Shown: positions 32,228-42,533, counted from the stretch's first letter. The stretch is 58,647 bases of DNA from CAZJRB01 sp964547995 (GCA_964547995.1 CAZJRB010000032.1:1-58647); one strand, 5' to 3'. The notes: generated by a model not told the origin, from the sequence alone. Numbers and translations: made by a program.

Positions 32228-32923
32228 ATGGACAGGATTTTCCCGTTCAAACGCCCCGATCGGGGCTTTAGCCTCGTCGAAATGTTGGCCGTGGTGGTGA
32301 TTATAGGAATCCTGGCCGGATTTATCGCGGCCGCGGCGCAGGCTGCGAAACGCAGGGCGCTGATCACCCGCATGAGGATCGAGCTCGACGGACTCGCCCA
32401 GGCGATGGAGACCTACAGGACGGAGGTAGGCAGCGGCGCCTATCCGCCCTCCGATCCGGGTCTTGCGGCCCAGCACCTCCGCCGCGCCTTCCCGCGATAC
32501 GCCGGCGGGATGTCGGCAACGTTTTCCGGCCCCGCCGAAGCGATCCATTTCTGGTTGGCAGGGCCTACCGGCGACGGCTGGTCGGCCAATCCGACGAACC
32601 CCTTCATGGCCGCCGGCAGCCGGGTCGGGCCGTTCTTCGAATTCGATCCGGATAAAATCAGGGGAAACCATGAGTATCTCCCATTTGTGGGGAGCACCGA
32701 CGGGTACGTATACATACGGGCCGACAGCTATTCGTCCGGCAGCGCGATCACAAGGGATGGCACCGAGTACGCGAACCCTTACTCGTTCCAGATCCATGGC
32801 CCGGGCCTCGACGGCAAGTTGGGTAGCGGGGGCCATCTGAACAGCTCGGACGGTTACGACGACGATCGCTGGGACGACATAAACAACTGTTGCGAAGGAA
32901 CATTGGGGGACAGGAACAAATGA
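32228..32923 (+). CDS. Pseudopilin, GspG-like
   Basis: The 231-residue prepilin-like protein has the type III signal RG-FSLVEM with Glu at position 5 of the mature form, then a hydrophobic helix. The cut would be made by a prepilin peptidase after the glycine at about residue 13. The mature part carries the GspG-style YPPSDPGL and the end pattern NPYSFQIHGPGLDGKLGSG, similar to major pseudopilins that bind calcium. It ends in CCEGTLGDRNK and overlaps the next gene by 4 nt. Confidence 0.9.
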   Translation: MDRIFPFKRPDRGFSLVEMLAVVVIIGILAGFIAAAAQAAKRRALITRMRIELDGLAQAMETYRTEVGSGAYPPSDPGLAAQHLRRAFPRYAGGMSATFSGPAEAIHFWLAGPTGDGWSANPTNPFMAAGSRVGPFFEFDPDKIRGNHEYLPFVGSTDGYVYIRADSYSSGSAITRDGTEYANPYSFQIHGPGLDGKLGSGGHLNSSDGYDDDRWDDINNCCEGTLGDRNK

Positions 32924-33789
32924 CTACTCGCATAAAGCTGCGCAGGCGCGATACCTTTCGGCCAGCGGGTTTTACCCTGGTCGAGTTGTTAGTGACGATC
33001 TCGATCATCGCCATATTGGCGGGGGTCGTCCTCGGTGCGCTCAACGCCACCCGAAGAACCGCCAAGCTCGCCAAAACGAAGGCGACCATTGCGAAGCTGG
33101 ATCGCGTTATCATGCAGCAGTACAACAGGTACAAGTCTCGCCGGGTGCCGATCAACACGGCGGGCATGGATCCCAACGACGCTGCCGTGTACCGTTACAA
33201 GGCGATCCACGACCTGATGCGGATGGAAATGCCCGACCGGTCCGGCGACCTGATGAAAAAGACCAATCCCGTAATTCTGGACGACCGGCCCGCTGCATCG
33301 CGGCGGTTCCTGCAAATATGGCTTGCGAACCGCACGGACCGGACCTTGGACTACCTGCCGGCGGAATGTCTTTACATGATCGTCAGTAATTCCTCCGGGA
33401 TGGAACACTTCTCCGAGAGTGAAATCGGCGACTACGACCAGGACGGTTTCCCCGAATTTATCGACGCGTGGGGGAAACCGATCATGTTTCTCCGCTGGGC
33501 CCCGCAATTCCTCCGGCCGGACTCCGATCTTCAGTCCGGCAACCCCACTACGGATCACGACCCCTTTGACACGCGCAAGCAGTTCGCCATCGCATACCAC
33601 CTGTACCCCTTGATCTATTCGGCAGGCCCCGACGGGGACTACGGCATCAGCACGGGGGCCTTCAGGTTTGACGGCTGCCCGATCGTCACGTTGAGCGGGA
33701 GCACGGCCGGGGATCTTAACGATGCCGGGAGCCCCGTGGGGCTCGGGCACCATGACAATATCCATAACCACCGAATCGAGGCACGGTAA
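32920..33789 (+). CDS. Pseudopilin (second, GspG/GspH-like)
   Basis: The 289-residue protein has the prepilin leader AG-FTLVELLV with Glu at mature position 5, then a hydrophobic helix (TISIIAILAGVVLGAL). The rest is a large soluble domain that includes acidic, possibly calcium-binding stretches (GDYDQDGFPEFIDAWGKP, GPDGDYG). ATG 32920 overlaps the stop of the preceding pseudopilin (ATGA), so translation is coupled. Its class within GspG/H/I/J cannot be fixed from sequence alone. Confidence 0.88.
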   Translation: MTTRIKLRRRDTFRPAGFTLVELLVTISIIAILAGVVLGALNATRRTAKLAKTKATIAKLDRVIMQQYNRYKSRRVPINTAGMDPNDAAVYRYKAIHDLMRMEMPDRSGDLMKKTNPVILDDRPAASRRFLQIWLANRTDRTLDYLPAECLYMIVSNSSGMEHFSESEIGDYDQDGFPEFIDAWGKPIMFLRWAPQFLRPDSDLQSGNPTTDHDPFDTRKQFAIAYHLYPLIYSAGPDGDYGISTGAFRFDGCPIVTLSGSTAGDLNDAGSPVGLGHHDNIHNHRIEAR

Positions 33790-33790
33790 A

Positions 33791-34714
33791 ATGGCTGGAA
33801 TCCGATTGAGAGGCCGAGGGTCCCGCGGCGTCACCCTGATCGAGATGCTGGTGGTGATCAGCATTTTGGTCGCGCTTTTGGGGATCGGCGTTCCGCTCAT
33901 GGCGCCGGCGATGGAGGGGCGGCGGATACGCGAAGCGGCCCGGCAGGTTCACGTCTACTTCGGGTCCGCGCGCAACCACGCCGTAGCAACGAGCCAGCCG
34001 GTCGGGGTAATGATCCACCGGTTCGACGGCCTGCCCGAGTGCGCGATGACGCTCGACCAGGTCGAGTCTCCCCCGCCGTACAACGGCGACACGCTCTCTT
34101 CGCGGGCGCAAGTGCAATGGACGGGTGGAACCCAGATAACGGCCACGTTGTCCGATTTCAACCCCTCGCTGGTGTCGACCGGCGATCTCGCGCAATTCGG
34201 CCATCAGGGTCCGTACTACACGATCACGAGTGTCGGGACCGGCGGGATCACTGCCGACCTCTACAATCCCCAAGTCCAGTTCTTTCCTTGGACGGGGACA
34301 CCGTCGGCGCCGGTGGAGTACACCATCTATCGCCGCCCGACCAAATCGATGACCTCGCCGCTCCAGTTGCCGACCGGGGCCGTGATCGATCTGCAATTCT
34401 CGGGGCAGGGCTCCGAGTCCTTCGGCAGCGGGAGCGGGGCGGTTTACATCATGTTCTCCCCCCACGGGGCGATCGACCGGGTCTATTCGGACACGATCAA
34501 CCGCCGGGTAATCCGACCTATCCATCTGCTGATCGGCAAGCGGGAAAAGATCCCAACCGCCGCCGGTGACGAAAACTGGCGGGATTTCCATAACATCTGG
34601 GTGAGCTTAAATCCACAGTCCGGCCTGGTAACCACGAGCGAGGTCGCCTCGGCCGAGTCCCTCGACGAGTCCCGGGCTCTCGCCGTGGACGCTGCTGGCA
34701 ACGGAGGGTATTGA
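33791..34714 (+). CDS. Pseudopilin, GspH-like
   Basis: The 307-residue protein starts at ATG 33791, right after the previous stop. The leader is SRG-VTLIEMLVVISILVALLGIGVPL with Glu5 and a typical transmembrane helix. The next segment REAARQVHVYFGSARNHAVATSQPVGVMIHRF is the GspH/FimT-type pattern. The mature domain is larger than in classical GspH (about 170 residues). A GSESFGSGSG linker occurs near residue 220. Confidence 0.88.
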   Translation: MAGIRLRGRGSRGVTLIEMLVVISILVALLGIGVPLMAPAMEGRRIREAARQVHVYFGSARNHAVATSQPVGVMIHRFDGLPECAMTLDQVESPPPYNGDTLSSRAQVQWTGGTQITATLSDFNPSLVSTGDLAQFGHQGPYYTITSVGTGGITADLYNPQVQFFPWTGTPSAPVEYTIYRRPTKSMTSPLQLPTGAVIDLQFSGQGSESFGSGSGAVYIMFSPHGAIDRVYSDTINRRVIRPIHLLIGKREKIPTAAGDENWRDFHNIWVSLNPQSGLVTTSEVASAESLDESRALAVDAAGNGGY

Positions 34715-34715
34715 G

Positions 34716-35579
34716 ATGAAACAGACTATCGCCGGGCAACGACGCAGACGACGCGGCGTGACCCTGATGGAGGTCCTTATCTCGACCTTCGTGCTGTCGA
34801 TCGGGCTGCTCGGGCTGGCCGCCCTGATCCCCGTCGGAAACGTCGGGATTCTCGCGGCGACCAAGGCCGACCGGGCGGGGGCCTGTGCCCGCGCAGGGCT
34901 CAGCAACACGAAGATCTACCGCCTGCTCGACAGCAACAATTGGACCGGCACTCCGTCAAGCGGGTCCTTTGCCATCGACCCGCTCGGAGGAGCTTCAAGC
35001 ATAGGCTTCCTGGATAAGGTCAGCCTGAAGAACCCCGCGACCGGAATGGCGTGGACCGACGACATGATCGAGCACGTGTTCCGCTGGCACGACGATCTCG
35101 CGTTTGCGGTGCCCAAAGACGTCAGCCTGCGGCCCGTCGATGCCGGGTACGGCGAGAAAGGGCTTTACTCGTGGTTTCTCACCGCCACGCCTTCGCCGAT
35201 CGATACCGAAGTCTTTCAGGTCTCGATCGTGGTCTGCCACGGGCGGGACTTCAGCCAGGGCTCGGAGAATACCAACGCCAAGGTCCAGGGCGGCGGTTGG
35301 GGCGGCGGACGCGTCGAACTCGGCGGCGCAATAAAAGTGAATGAAGACGATTGGATCTTGCTCTGCGACGCCGCCGGAAACGCGGCCAAATGGTACCGGG
35401 TCGTCGGCGTCGCCGCCGCCGACGGCACCGATGGGGGAGAGAAAGACGAGGTCGAGTTGAACGGCCCCGATTGTCCCGAATGGGCCGGCTCGAACGTGAA
35501 AGCCGCCGTCATCCACGACGTGGTGGGCGTGTGTACCGCCACCATCGAGTTGGACCGCTTCTCGATCTGGAACCAGTAA
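34716..35579 (+). CDS. Pseudopilin, GspI/PilV-like
   Basis: The 287-residue protein has an arginine-rich leader and RRG-VTLMEVLISTFVLSIGLLGLAALIPVG, the GspI/PilV signature with Glu5. It begins 1 nt after the preceding stop. The soluble part includes a glycine-rich loop (VQGGGWGGGRVELGG). GspI would form the minor-pseudopilin tip with GspJ and GspK; no clear GspJ is seen, so one of the neighbouring pseudopilins may replace it. Confidence 0.88.
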   Translation: MKQTIAGQRRRRRGVTLMEVLISTFVLSIGLLGLAALIPVGNVGILAATKADRAGACARAGLSNTKIYRLLDSNNWTGTPSSGSFAIDPLGGASSIGFLDKVSLKNPATGMAWTDDMIEHVFRWHDDLAFAVPKDVSLRPVDAGYGEKGLYSWFLTATPSPIDTEVFQVSIVVCHGRDFSQGSENTNAKVQGGGWGGGRVELGGAIKVNEDDWILLCDAAGNAAKWYRVVGVAAADGTDGGEKDEVELNGPDCPEWAGSNVKAAVIHDVVGVCTATIELDRFSIWNQ

Positions 35580-35639
35580 CGGACCAGGATAATCAGCTAC
35601 CACCGGCAGGGACGACCTGCTTCTGTCCCGAGGAGACCG

Positions 35640-38600
35640 ATGATGAAGGTCAAGTATTCCAAGAAGCGTCGCGGCGTGCTGCTGCTGATCATCCTGGGGC
35701 TTCTGGCCATGTTCGCCCTGGTCGCCATCGCCTTCGTCACGGTGACCAATCACGCCGAGGAAGGCGCGAAGGCCATGCAGCGCATGGGCGAATATCCCGA
35801 GGACCCGCAAGCGGACCTCCACCAGGCCATCATGGTGGTGCTTCGGGGTTCGGGCAACCCCGGTTCGCCCCTGTACTTCCACAGCCTGTTGGAGGATATG
35901 TACGGCTATAACCCCGCTGGGGTCAATGTGTTTAACCCGGGCACGATGGGTTCGCCGACGCTGCACACCAGCCGCCAGTTGTTCACATTCGACTGTCCTG
36001 GGGCCGCGATCAGTAATAAATATCATTGCGTCGGGTGCGTGCTGACCATGATGAACGGCACGCACAGCGGGCAGAGCACGCTGATCGTCGGGGCGGACAA
36101 GGGCTCGAATAGGCTCTTAGCAGTTTCATTTCCGGGGGACCGGTTCTTCAACGGGACGAACAACGTCCCCGCCGCCGGCGACATGTACATCATCAACGGC
36201 GCCCCGTTCAGCGGCCAGGGATTCGGCTACAACCCGGCGTCGGGTGATTTGGACCGCATGTCGGGTGCGGCACAGGTTGCCTTGCTTCCGAACCTCGACG
36301 CGGCGACCCGCTTGGGTTTCGGGCAACCCAGCGCCAACGAGCCTTACGACGCCCCGGACTATCAGAATTTGCACATGGGGGTACCAGGCGGTCTGAAGCC
36401 TTCGTACCACTCGCCGGCCCTGGTCAACTATTGGATGACACGGTTGGGGATAGCCGACTGGAGGACGCTGCCGGACGGGATCATGCTGCGCCCGAGCCCG
36501 AACCAGCACCCCGACTTCTCCGGCAGCAATCCCTATTTCCACCCGGTGAACGGGCCGTGGGACGTCGACACCGACGGCGACGGGATCGCGGACAGCATTT
36601 GGGTCGACCCCGGGCTGCCGGTACGCCAGGGCGCCGACGGCCGGCCCTACAAGGTGCTGGTGGCGGTCCAGTGCCTCGACCTGGACGGCCGGCTGAACGT
36701 CAACGCCCACGGCCTGTGGTCGCAGTGTTGGGGCGACACGGACACGAACGGGCGGATCGATTACTACGACGCGGCCAAGACCAGCGAGATTTTCATCCCG
36801 GGGTCCGACTACAAGTTTGCCGACGGCAGCACCCAGGCGCCGTTCTGGTTGCCGCGCGGGCTCGGGTACGGGCCGCCGGAAATCAACCTCGCGCCGCTGT
36901 TCGCCACGCTGGCCGATCCTTTCTCCGTCAACTTTGCGGGCCTGACCATGTATCAGGGCATCCTGGGAGGCGGATCGGGATGGGACGGGCGCTACGGCGT
37001 AGTGGGCGGTGCGCAGCCCGGAAACGGCGGAGCCGACGATTATCTCAGTTGGAACCGGAACTTCGCCTGCCGCGGCAACTACTGGGCAACGGTCGGGGGT
37101 TCCGGGCAACTCAGCGACTCGCAGGGGTCGCCCCTGGCGCCGTTCGGCTACGGCGCCATCGGCCTCGATCCCGGCGGCCGGCCCATGTATACCGGCATGG
37201 GATACAACCCGGCCAACCGCTCCCTGCCCAGCAGCTTCGACGACCCCTACGAAATCAACCTGTCGCAGAACACCACCCGCGGCGTCATTGGTTCCACGCC
37301 GGTCGATAACCCCTTCAGCGTGACCGAGCTGGAACGGGTGCTGCGGCCCTTCGACCGCGACTCGAGCAATCTTCCCAGCCGGCTGTACGACCTGACCTAC
37401 GACGGAGGGCTCGGCCGGTCGGTGTTCATCGACCGGCGGCACTGCGTCACCACCGAGAGTTGGGACGTGCCGAGCCCCGGCGTTTCGATGCCGAAGGTTT
37501 TGCGGGGTGCCCTGGGGCGCAGCACCAGGCACGCCACCGACCTGTTGGCCGCCTGGGGCGTCTCGGTAGACCAGTACCATCTGCTCTTTCCGCCCGAACT
37601 GCTCGCCAACCTCAGGATGGACGTCAACCGGCCGTTCGGCAACGGGATAGACAATAACGGCAACTTCATCGTTGACGAGCCCGGAGAGCAAAGTGCCGAC
37701 CAGATCACGATGTACACCCGCCCGGGAAGCACCGCCAGCGCGCCGCTCGACCATGACAATGACGGCTCACCGGGGGTTGCCAAGCCGTATGGCGCCCGGC
37801 AACTCTACGCGCGGCATCTCTATGTGTTGATGACGGCGCTGATCGATCCGGGCTTCCAGCACTCGAGTTGGGACCCCGCGTCGTTGGCGGAGGAGCGGGC
37901 CCGGTGGATCGCACAATGGGCGATCAACGCGGTCGACTTCCGCGACCGCGATTCGAGTATGACTCCGTTCGAGTACGACGTCAATCCGCTGAACGGCTGG
38001 GACGTCGATAACGACTACACCACGAACGACCACGCGGAGCGCAGGCTCGTTTGGGGTTGCGAGCGGCCCGAGTTGCTGCTTACCGAGACGCTTGCCTTCC
38101 ACGACCGGCGGACGTTGGACCTGGCAAGCCCCAGCAAGGAGGCCGATCCGAACAAAGACCCCTCGCTCCAACCCGAAGACGACGGGACCAACGACTTCGA
38201 CCAGAAGTGGAAACCGCAGGGAACGCTCATTTTCGAGCTTTACTGCCCGTGGACCAACATGGAGCCCCGGCCGCCGGAACTCTGCTCGGCAACCAACGGC
38301 GGCGTGGACCTGACGAAAATGTCGCCGGCGGTGGGCGGTGCGGGCCCCTCGCCTGTCTGGCGGGTGGTCACCGTCGACAAGGCCGACGCGGGCAAGGACC
38401 CGGACACCGAGAATCCGGCGATCGAACGCGCGGTCTACTTCGTCAGCTCGGCGGCCGCCCTGCCGGGGGGCGCTGCCCTCGAGTTCCGTCCCCACGATAC
38501 GGTGGTGGCGAGCATTAGCCCCGTGTTTCCCGGGCGGTACGTGGTGATCGGACCGGGCGATCCCTGCAATCCGGGGCAAACCACCAGCACCACGTATATC

Positions 38601-40334
38601 GGCCTGAAAAACGGCGAAACCATGGCAAGCCCCGATCCGGGAGACCGACGGCGCATCGTGTTGAACATGGGCGCGGGGAACCAGGTCCAGGTCTACTCCG
38701 GCGGAAGCACCGACGACATGAGCGGGAAGTCGGTCCAGAACGCAACGGCCGTCATCATCGACACGGTGGCGGGCAAGGCCGCGGGCCATGACGTGCCGCG
38801 GCTGAGCATCAGCGAGCCGGACGGCGGCTACCCCGCCGCGGATGCCGGCGGCATGGCCTACGATCCGGCCACCAACGGTTACACGCAACCCTACGACAAG
38901 CCGCTGGACGTTGGCAAGCCGCTTGAAACCGAAATCGCAACCAGCGGCCGCCATGACGAAGTCAAGGTCGTCCACCTCCAGCGGTTGGCCAACCCGCTCT
39001 TGCCGTACGACGCGACCGCCAACCCCTACCTGACCATCGATTCCATGCCGGTCGATCTGACGACGTTCAACGGCATCTCGCCCGATACGGACCCGAACGA
39101 TGCAACGCAAATGCCGCAGTTGCCGGGCAGCCTGGACAGCATCGATTTCTATGCCCGCGAGCGGGGTGAAAACAACGGCACGACCGGCGGGTCCCCCCTC
39201 CTCTGGCGCAGGGAGCCGCTCGGGGTGGGAAGCCAGCCGAAGGCCAACGTAAACAACCCGCCGCCGCCGGCCGGCCTTCACCGCTTTAATCGGCCGTTGC
39301 ACCACACCTTGGGCTTTTTGAACGATGATTTCGGCTCGCCCATCAGCGCGAGCGGCTACGTCGGCGACCCGCCGACCCCCTTCCCCTGGCTCACTTGGAA
39401 CAACCGGCCCTACATCAGCCCGCTCGAACTCATGTTGGTGCCGGCCCTGTCGTCGTCACAGTTGTTGACCTCTTTCTCGGTTGCGCCGTCGACGGTAAAT
39501 CCGTACGACACCGACATCCACCCGTTTGCACACCTGCCGAATTTCTTCATGAGCGACTCGCCGGGCAGCGTGGGCACGACGTCGGAGCTGCACCGGATAC
39601 TCGAGTATCTCCGCGTTCCTTCGCCGTTTGTGGGGACGTCGCTCCAGGTTTCCCCGACACGGTGCATCGCGGGAACGGACCACTGGTTCCATCCCCCGTT
39701 CAATTTCATCTCGAAATACCGCGAGCCGGGCCGCGTCAACCTCAATACCATTTTCAGGCCGGAAGCCTACGTCGGGTTGATGAACTACTACCCGGGCGGC
39801 ATGTCCACATCGAGCGGATGGCAGCGGTTCGTAAAACACCGCCGCGGTTACGGGGCCGTCGACGGCGACGTGATGAAGATCGATGCCACCGGCCAGTATC
39901 CCACCCCGTTCGCCGGTGTGTTCCGCGCCTCGGCCGACTGCGACCTGGTCCCGCTGGACGGCCTCAAGCCCGCGCGCGAGGTCAATGCCACCGTCATGCG
40001 GGAGGGGTCTACTGCCGACGAGCCGCTGTTCAATTACGCATCGACCTCGGTGGTCAACAACACCGACCGCAACCCGTTCTTCCGCTACCATGGAATCCAG
40101 CGGTTGGGGAACCTGACCACCACGCGGTCGAATGTCTATGCCGTTTGGATCACCACCGGTTACTTCTACGTCAACCAGTCCGGCGAGTTGCAGCAGGAAG
40201 TGGGTAGCGACGCGGGTACGGTCAAGCGCCATCGGGGCTTCTTCATCGTCGACCGCTCCATCCCCGTCGGGTTTGAACGCGGCAAAGATATCAACAGTGA
40301 AAACACCATCCTGCTGGAGCGAGTGCTCGAATAG
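35640..40334 (+). CDS. Giant GspK-like minor pseudopilin
   Basis: The 1564-residue protein begins with a prepilin-like leader KKRRG-VLLLIILGLLAMFALVAIAFVTVT in which the Glu5 of ordinary pilins is replaced, as in GspK. It lies at the GspK position, after the GspI-like gene, yet ordinary GspK has only about 320 residues. The exterior part holds several acidic DxDxDG-type loops (DVDTDGDGIADS, DTDTNGRIDYYD, DNNGNFIVDE) likely to bind calcium, and glycine/asparagine-rich stretches. The C-terminal region repeats short GFFIVDRS and YAVWITTGYFYV strands. It would cap the pseudopilus and could carry a substrate-recognition or adhesive domain. The start could be either of two adjacent ATGs. ACCGATGATG lies at the start but no strong Shine-Dalgarno is visible. 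Confidence 0.82.
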   Translation: MMKVKYSKKRRGVLLLIILGLLAMFALVAIAFVTVTNHAEEGAKAMQRMGEYPEDPQADLHQAIMVVLRGSGNPGSPLYFHSLLEDMYGYNPAGVNVFNPGTMGSPTLHTSRQLFTFDCPGAAISNKYHCVGCVLTMMNGTHSGQSTLIVGADKGSNRLLAVSFPGDRFFNGTNNVPAAGDMYIINGAPFSGQGFGYNPASGDLDRMSGAAQVALLPNLDAATRLGFGQPSANEPYDAPDYQNLHMGVPGGLKPSYHSPALVNYWMTRLGIADWRTLPDGIMLRPSPNQHPDFSGSNPYFHPVNGPWDVDTDGDGIADSIWVDPGLPVRQGADGRPYKVLVAVQCLDLDGRLNVNAHGLWSQCWGDTDTNGRIDYYDAAKTSEIFIPGSDYKFADGSTQAPFWLPRGLGYGPPEINLAPLFATLADPFSVNFAGLTMYQGILGGGSGWDGRYGVVGGAQPGNGGADDYLSWNRNFACRGNYWATVGGSGQLSDSQGSPLAPFGYGAIGLDPGGRPMYTGMGYNPANRSLPSSFDDPYEINLSQNTTRGVIGSTPVDNPFSVTELERVLRPFDRDSSNLPSRLYDLTYDGGLGRSVFIDRRHCVTTESWDVPSPGVSMPKVLRGALGRSTRHATDLLAAWGVSVDQYHLLFPPELLANLRMDVNRPFGNGIDNNGNFIVDEPGEQSADQITMYTRPGSTASAPLDHDNDGSPGVAKPYGARQLYARHLYVLMTALIDPGFQHSSWDPASLAEERARWIAQWAINAVDFRDRDSSMTPFEYDVNPLNGWDVDNDYTTNDHAERRLVWGCERPELLLTETLAFHDRRTLDLASPSKEADPNKDPSLQPEDDGTNDFDQKWKPQGTLIFELYCPWTNMEPRPPELCSATNGGVDLTKMSPAVGGAGPSPVWRVVTVDKADAGKDPDTENPAIERAVYFVSSAAALPGGAALEFRPHDTVVASISPVFPGRYVVIGPGDPCNPGQTTSTTYIGLKNGETMASPDPGDRRRIVLNMGAGNQVQVYSGGSTDDMSGKSVQNATAVIIDTVAGKAAGHDVPRLSISEPDGGYPAADAGGMAYDPATNGYTQPYDKPLDVGKPLETEIATSGRHDEVKVVHLQRLANPLLPYDATANPYLTIDSMPVDLTTFNGISPDTDPNDATQMPQLPGSLDSIDFYARERGENNGTTGGSPLLWRREPLGVGSQPKANVNNPPPPAGLHRFNRPLHHTLGFLNDDFGSPISASGYVGDPPTPFPWLTWNNRPYISPLELMLVPALSSSQLLTSFSVAPSTVNPYDTDIHPFAHLPNFFMSDSPGSVGTTSELHRILEYLRVPSPFVGTSLQVSPTRCIAGTDHWFHPPFNFISKYREPGRVNLNTIFRPEAYVGLMNYYPGGMSTSSGWQRFVKHRRGYGAVDGDVMKIDATGQYPTPFAGVFRASADCDLVPLDGLKPAREVNATVMREGSTADEPLFNYASTSVVNNTDRNPFFRYHGIQRLGNLTTTRSNVYAVWITTGYFYVNQSGELQQEVGSDAGTVKRHRGFFIVDRSIPVGFERGKDINSENTILLERVLE

Positions 40335-40471
40335 CAGGGGATCGGACCGCCGATCATGGATTTGCCCCCGCGGGGCTCGTTCCCGTGGGGGTATTTTTTT
40401 CGAGGCGCCGCTTGAGTGCCCCCTTCCGACGATGGTATACTGGCTTAGCCCGAGTTATTCGTGGGGAAGGC

Positions 40472-40557
40472 CGTTTAGCGGGCGGGCTTGCCCGCCGTTG
40501 CGACTGGATGCCAATCGGGACACTATGGCAACGGCGGGCAAGCCCGCCCGCTAAACG
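40472..40557. repeat. Perfect 30-bp palindrome (GTTTAGCGGGC family)
   Basis: Perfect 30-nt arms (40472-40501 and 40528-40557) flank a 26-nt loop. The left arm shares 25 identical bases with 46197-46221. It lies just before the decarboxylase gene. Confidence 0.9.
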
Positions 40558-40597
40558 TTGCATAGTGCCATTGGGTGGTGAGGGACAAAAACATTTC

Positions 40598-42442
40598 ATG
40601 GGCTACCGCACGCTACGCGATTGCACTGTCGATCTGGAAAGGGCCGGGCAACTGGTCCGGGTTGACTGCCCGGTCGATGCAAACCTCGAGGCGGCGGAGA
40701 TCCAGCGCCGCGTTTTCCGGGCCGGGGGACCTGCCCTCCTCTTCACCCGCGTCAGGCGGTGCAGCTTTCCGATGGTCGGCAACCTGTTCGGAACCATGGA
40801 TCGCGTCCACTATATCTTCCGCGACTCGCTCGAATCGCTCAAGCGGCTGGTCGAGTTGCAGGCCGACCCGGCCGACCTGTTGCGGCGGCCGCGGCTGCTT
40901 CTGAAGAGGTCGTGGGCGGCGATGAACGCCCGACCCGCCAAGGTCAAACGCGGACCGGTCCTCCGGCACGAAACAACCATCGATCAACTGCCGCAGTTGA
41001 AGTCGTGGCCGGGCGACGGCGGGCCGTACGTCACCTTGCCACAGGTCTATACCGAAGACCCCGACAACCCGGGCCTGGAACACTCGAACCTGGGTATGTA
41101 CCGCGTGCAGCTTGCCGGCGGCGATTACGAGCCGAACCGGGAAGTCGGGCTGCACTATCAGATCCAGCGCGGCATCGCGGTCCACCACGCCGCAGCGATC
41201 CGGCGAAAGGAGTCGCTGAAGGTCAACGTGTTCGTCGGCGGGCCGCCCGCCATGACCGTCGCCGCCGTCATGCCCTTGCCCGAAGGAATGAGCGAGCTGG
41301 CCTTCGCCGGGCTGCTGAACCGCCGCCGCGTGCCGATGATTTGCAGCGGCGCCGGGCTGCCCATCCACGCCGAAGCCGACTTCTGCATTACCGGCTATCT
41401 CGACCCCGCCTGGCAAAAACCGGAAGGTCCCTTCGGCGATCACCTCGGCTATTACAGCCTGAAGCACGACTTCCCGGTGATGCGCGTCGAGCACGTCTAT
41501 CATCGCGACGGGGCGATCTGGCCCTTCACGGTCGTCGGCCGGCCGCCCCAGGAAGATACCGTCTTCGGCCGGTTCATTCACGAGCTGGTCGGGCCCGTCA
41601 TCCCCAAGGCAATCCCCGGGGTCAAGGCGGTCCATGCCGTCGATGCCGCCGGCATCCACCCTTTGCTCTTGGCCGTCGGCAGCGAGCGGTACGTCCCCTA
41701 CGACGAGCGCCGGCCACGCGAGCTGTTGACCCTGGCCAACGCCCTGCTGGGCCGGGGACAGTTGTCGCTGGCCAAGTACCTGATGATCATTGCCGGTGAA
41801 GACGCCCCCGAGTTGGACATCCACAACGTCCCCGACTTCTTCCGGCACCTGCTGGAACGGGCGGATTGGCGCCGCGACCTCCATTTCCAGACGCAAACGA
41901 CGATCGACACCCTCGACCACAGCGGCAACGGACTGAACGAGGGTTCCAAAGTGGTCATCGCCGCCGCCGGGCCGTCGATCCGCAAGCTCCCGGTCACCGT
42001 CCACACCAAGATCAAATTGCCCGAGGGCCTGGGGTTCCACAACCCGCACGCCTTCTGGCCCGGCGTCATGGTGATTGAAGGTCCGGCCTATGATGCCTAC
42101 GCCCATGGAAAGGACATTATGGTCGAGCGGTTTTGCGCGAACTACCACCGCGACGATCCGATCAACAAGTGTCCCCTGCTGGTCATTGTCGACGACAGCG
42201 ATTTCGTCTCGCAGAACCAGGAGAACTTCCTCTGGACCACCTTCACGCGGAGCAACCCGGCGTCGGACATCTACGGAATCGACCCGTTTGTGACGGACAA
42301 GCACTGGGGCTGCCACGGTTCGCTGGTGATCGACGCGCGCATCAAGCCGCATCATGCCCTGCCGGTGGAAGAATCGTCGGTGGTGACCAGGCGGATCGAC
42401 GCCCTGGCCGCCGAAGACGGGCCGCTGCACGGGATTATTTAG
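40598..42442 (+). CDS. UbiD-family prenyl-FMN-dependent decarboxylase
   Basis: The 614-residue protein belongs to the UbiD family, which decarboxylates aromatic acids with a prenylated flavin made by UbiX. The signature PEGPFGDHLGYYSLKHDFPVMRVEHVYHR holds the Glu and metal-linked residues; other blocks are FVGGPPAMTVAAVMPLPEGMSELAFAGLL, VVGRPPQEDTVFGRFIHELVGP and DIYGIDPFVTDKHWGCHGSLVIDA. The length (above 600) resembles long UbiD homologues associated with the futalosine route to menaquinone, but this is inference, as no other menaquinone gene is nearby. ATG 40598 is chosen because the longer frame starts inside the preceding palindrome. Confidence 0.9.
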   Translation: MGYRTLRDCTVDLERAGQLVRVDCPVDANLEAAEIQRRVFRAGGPALLFTRVRRCSFPMVGNLFGTMDRVHYIFRDSLESLKRLVELQADPADLLRRPRLLLKRSWAAMNARPAKVKRGPVLRHETTIDQLPQLKSWPGDGGPYVTLPQVYTEDPDNPGLEHSNLGMYRVQLAGGDYEPNREVGLHYQIQRGIAVHHAAAIRRKESLKVNVFVGGPPAMTVAAVMPLPEGMSELAFAGLLNRRRVPMICSGAGLPIHAEADFCITGYLDPAWQKPEGPFGDHLGYYSLKHDFPVMRVEHVYHRDGAIWPFTVVGRPPQEDTVFGRFIHELVGPVIPKAIPGVKAVHAVDAAGIHPLLLAVGSERYVPYDERRPRELLTLANALLGRGQLSLAKYLMIIAGEDAPELDIHNVPDFFRHLLERADWRRDLHFQTQTTIDTLDHSGNGLNEGSKVVIAAAGPSIRKLPVTVHTKIKLPEGLGFHNPHAFWPGVMVIEGPAYDAYAHGKDIMVERFCANYHRDDPINKCPLLVIVDDSDFVSQNQENFLWTTFTRSNPASDIYGIDPFVTDKHWGCHGSLVIDARIKPHHALPVEESSVVTRRIDALAAEDGPLHGII

Positions 42443-42448
42443 GGCGCT

Positions 42449-42533
42449 ATAAAGCCGCGACCGTCGGTCGCGCCCCGCGCTTCCCGGGGCCGTTCCCGGC
42501 GTCGCTCGGCGCGACCGACGGTCGCGGCTTTAT
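42449..42533. repeat. Perfect 26-bp palindrome (ATAAAGCCGCG family)
   Basis: The 26-nt arms (42449-42474 and 42508-42533) are perfect complements around a 33-nt loop, 6 bp after the UbiD-family stop. It could act as a transcript-end structure for that gene. Confidence 0.9.
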
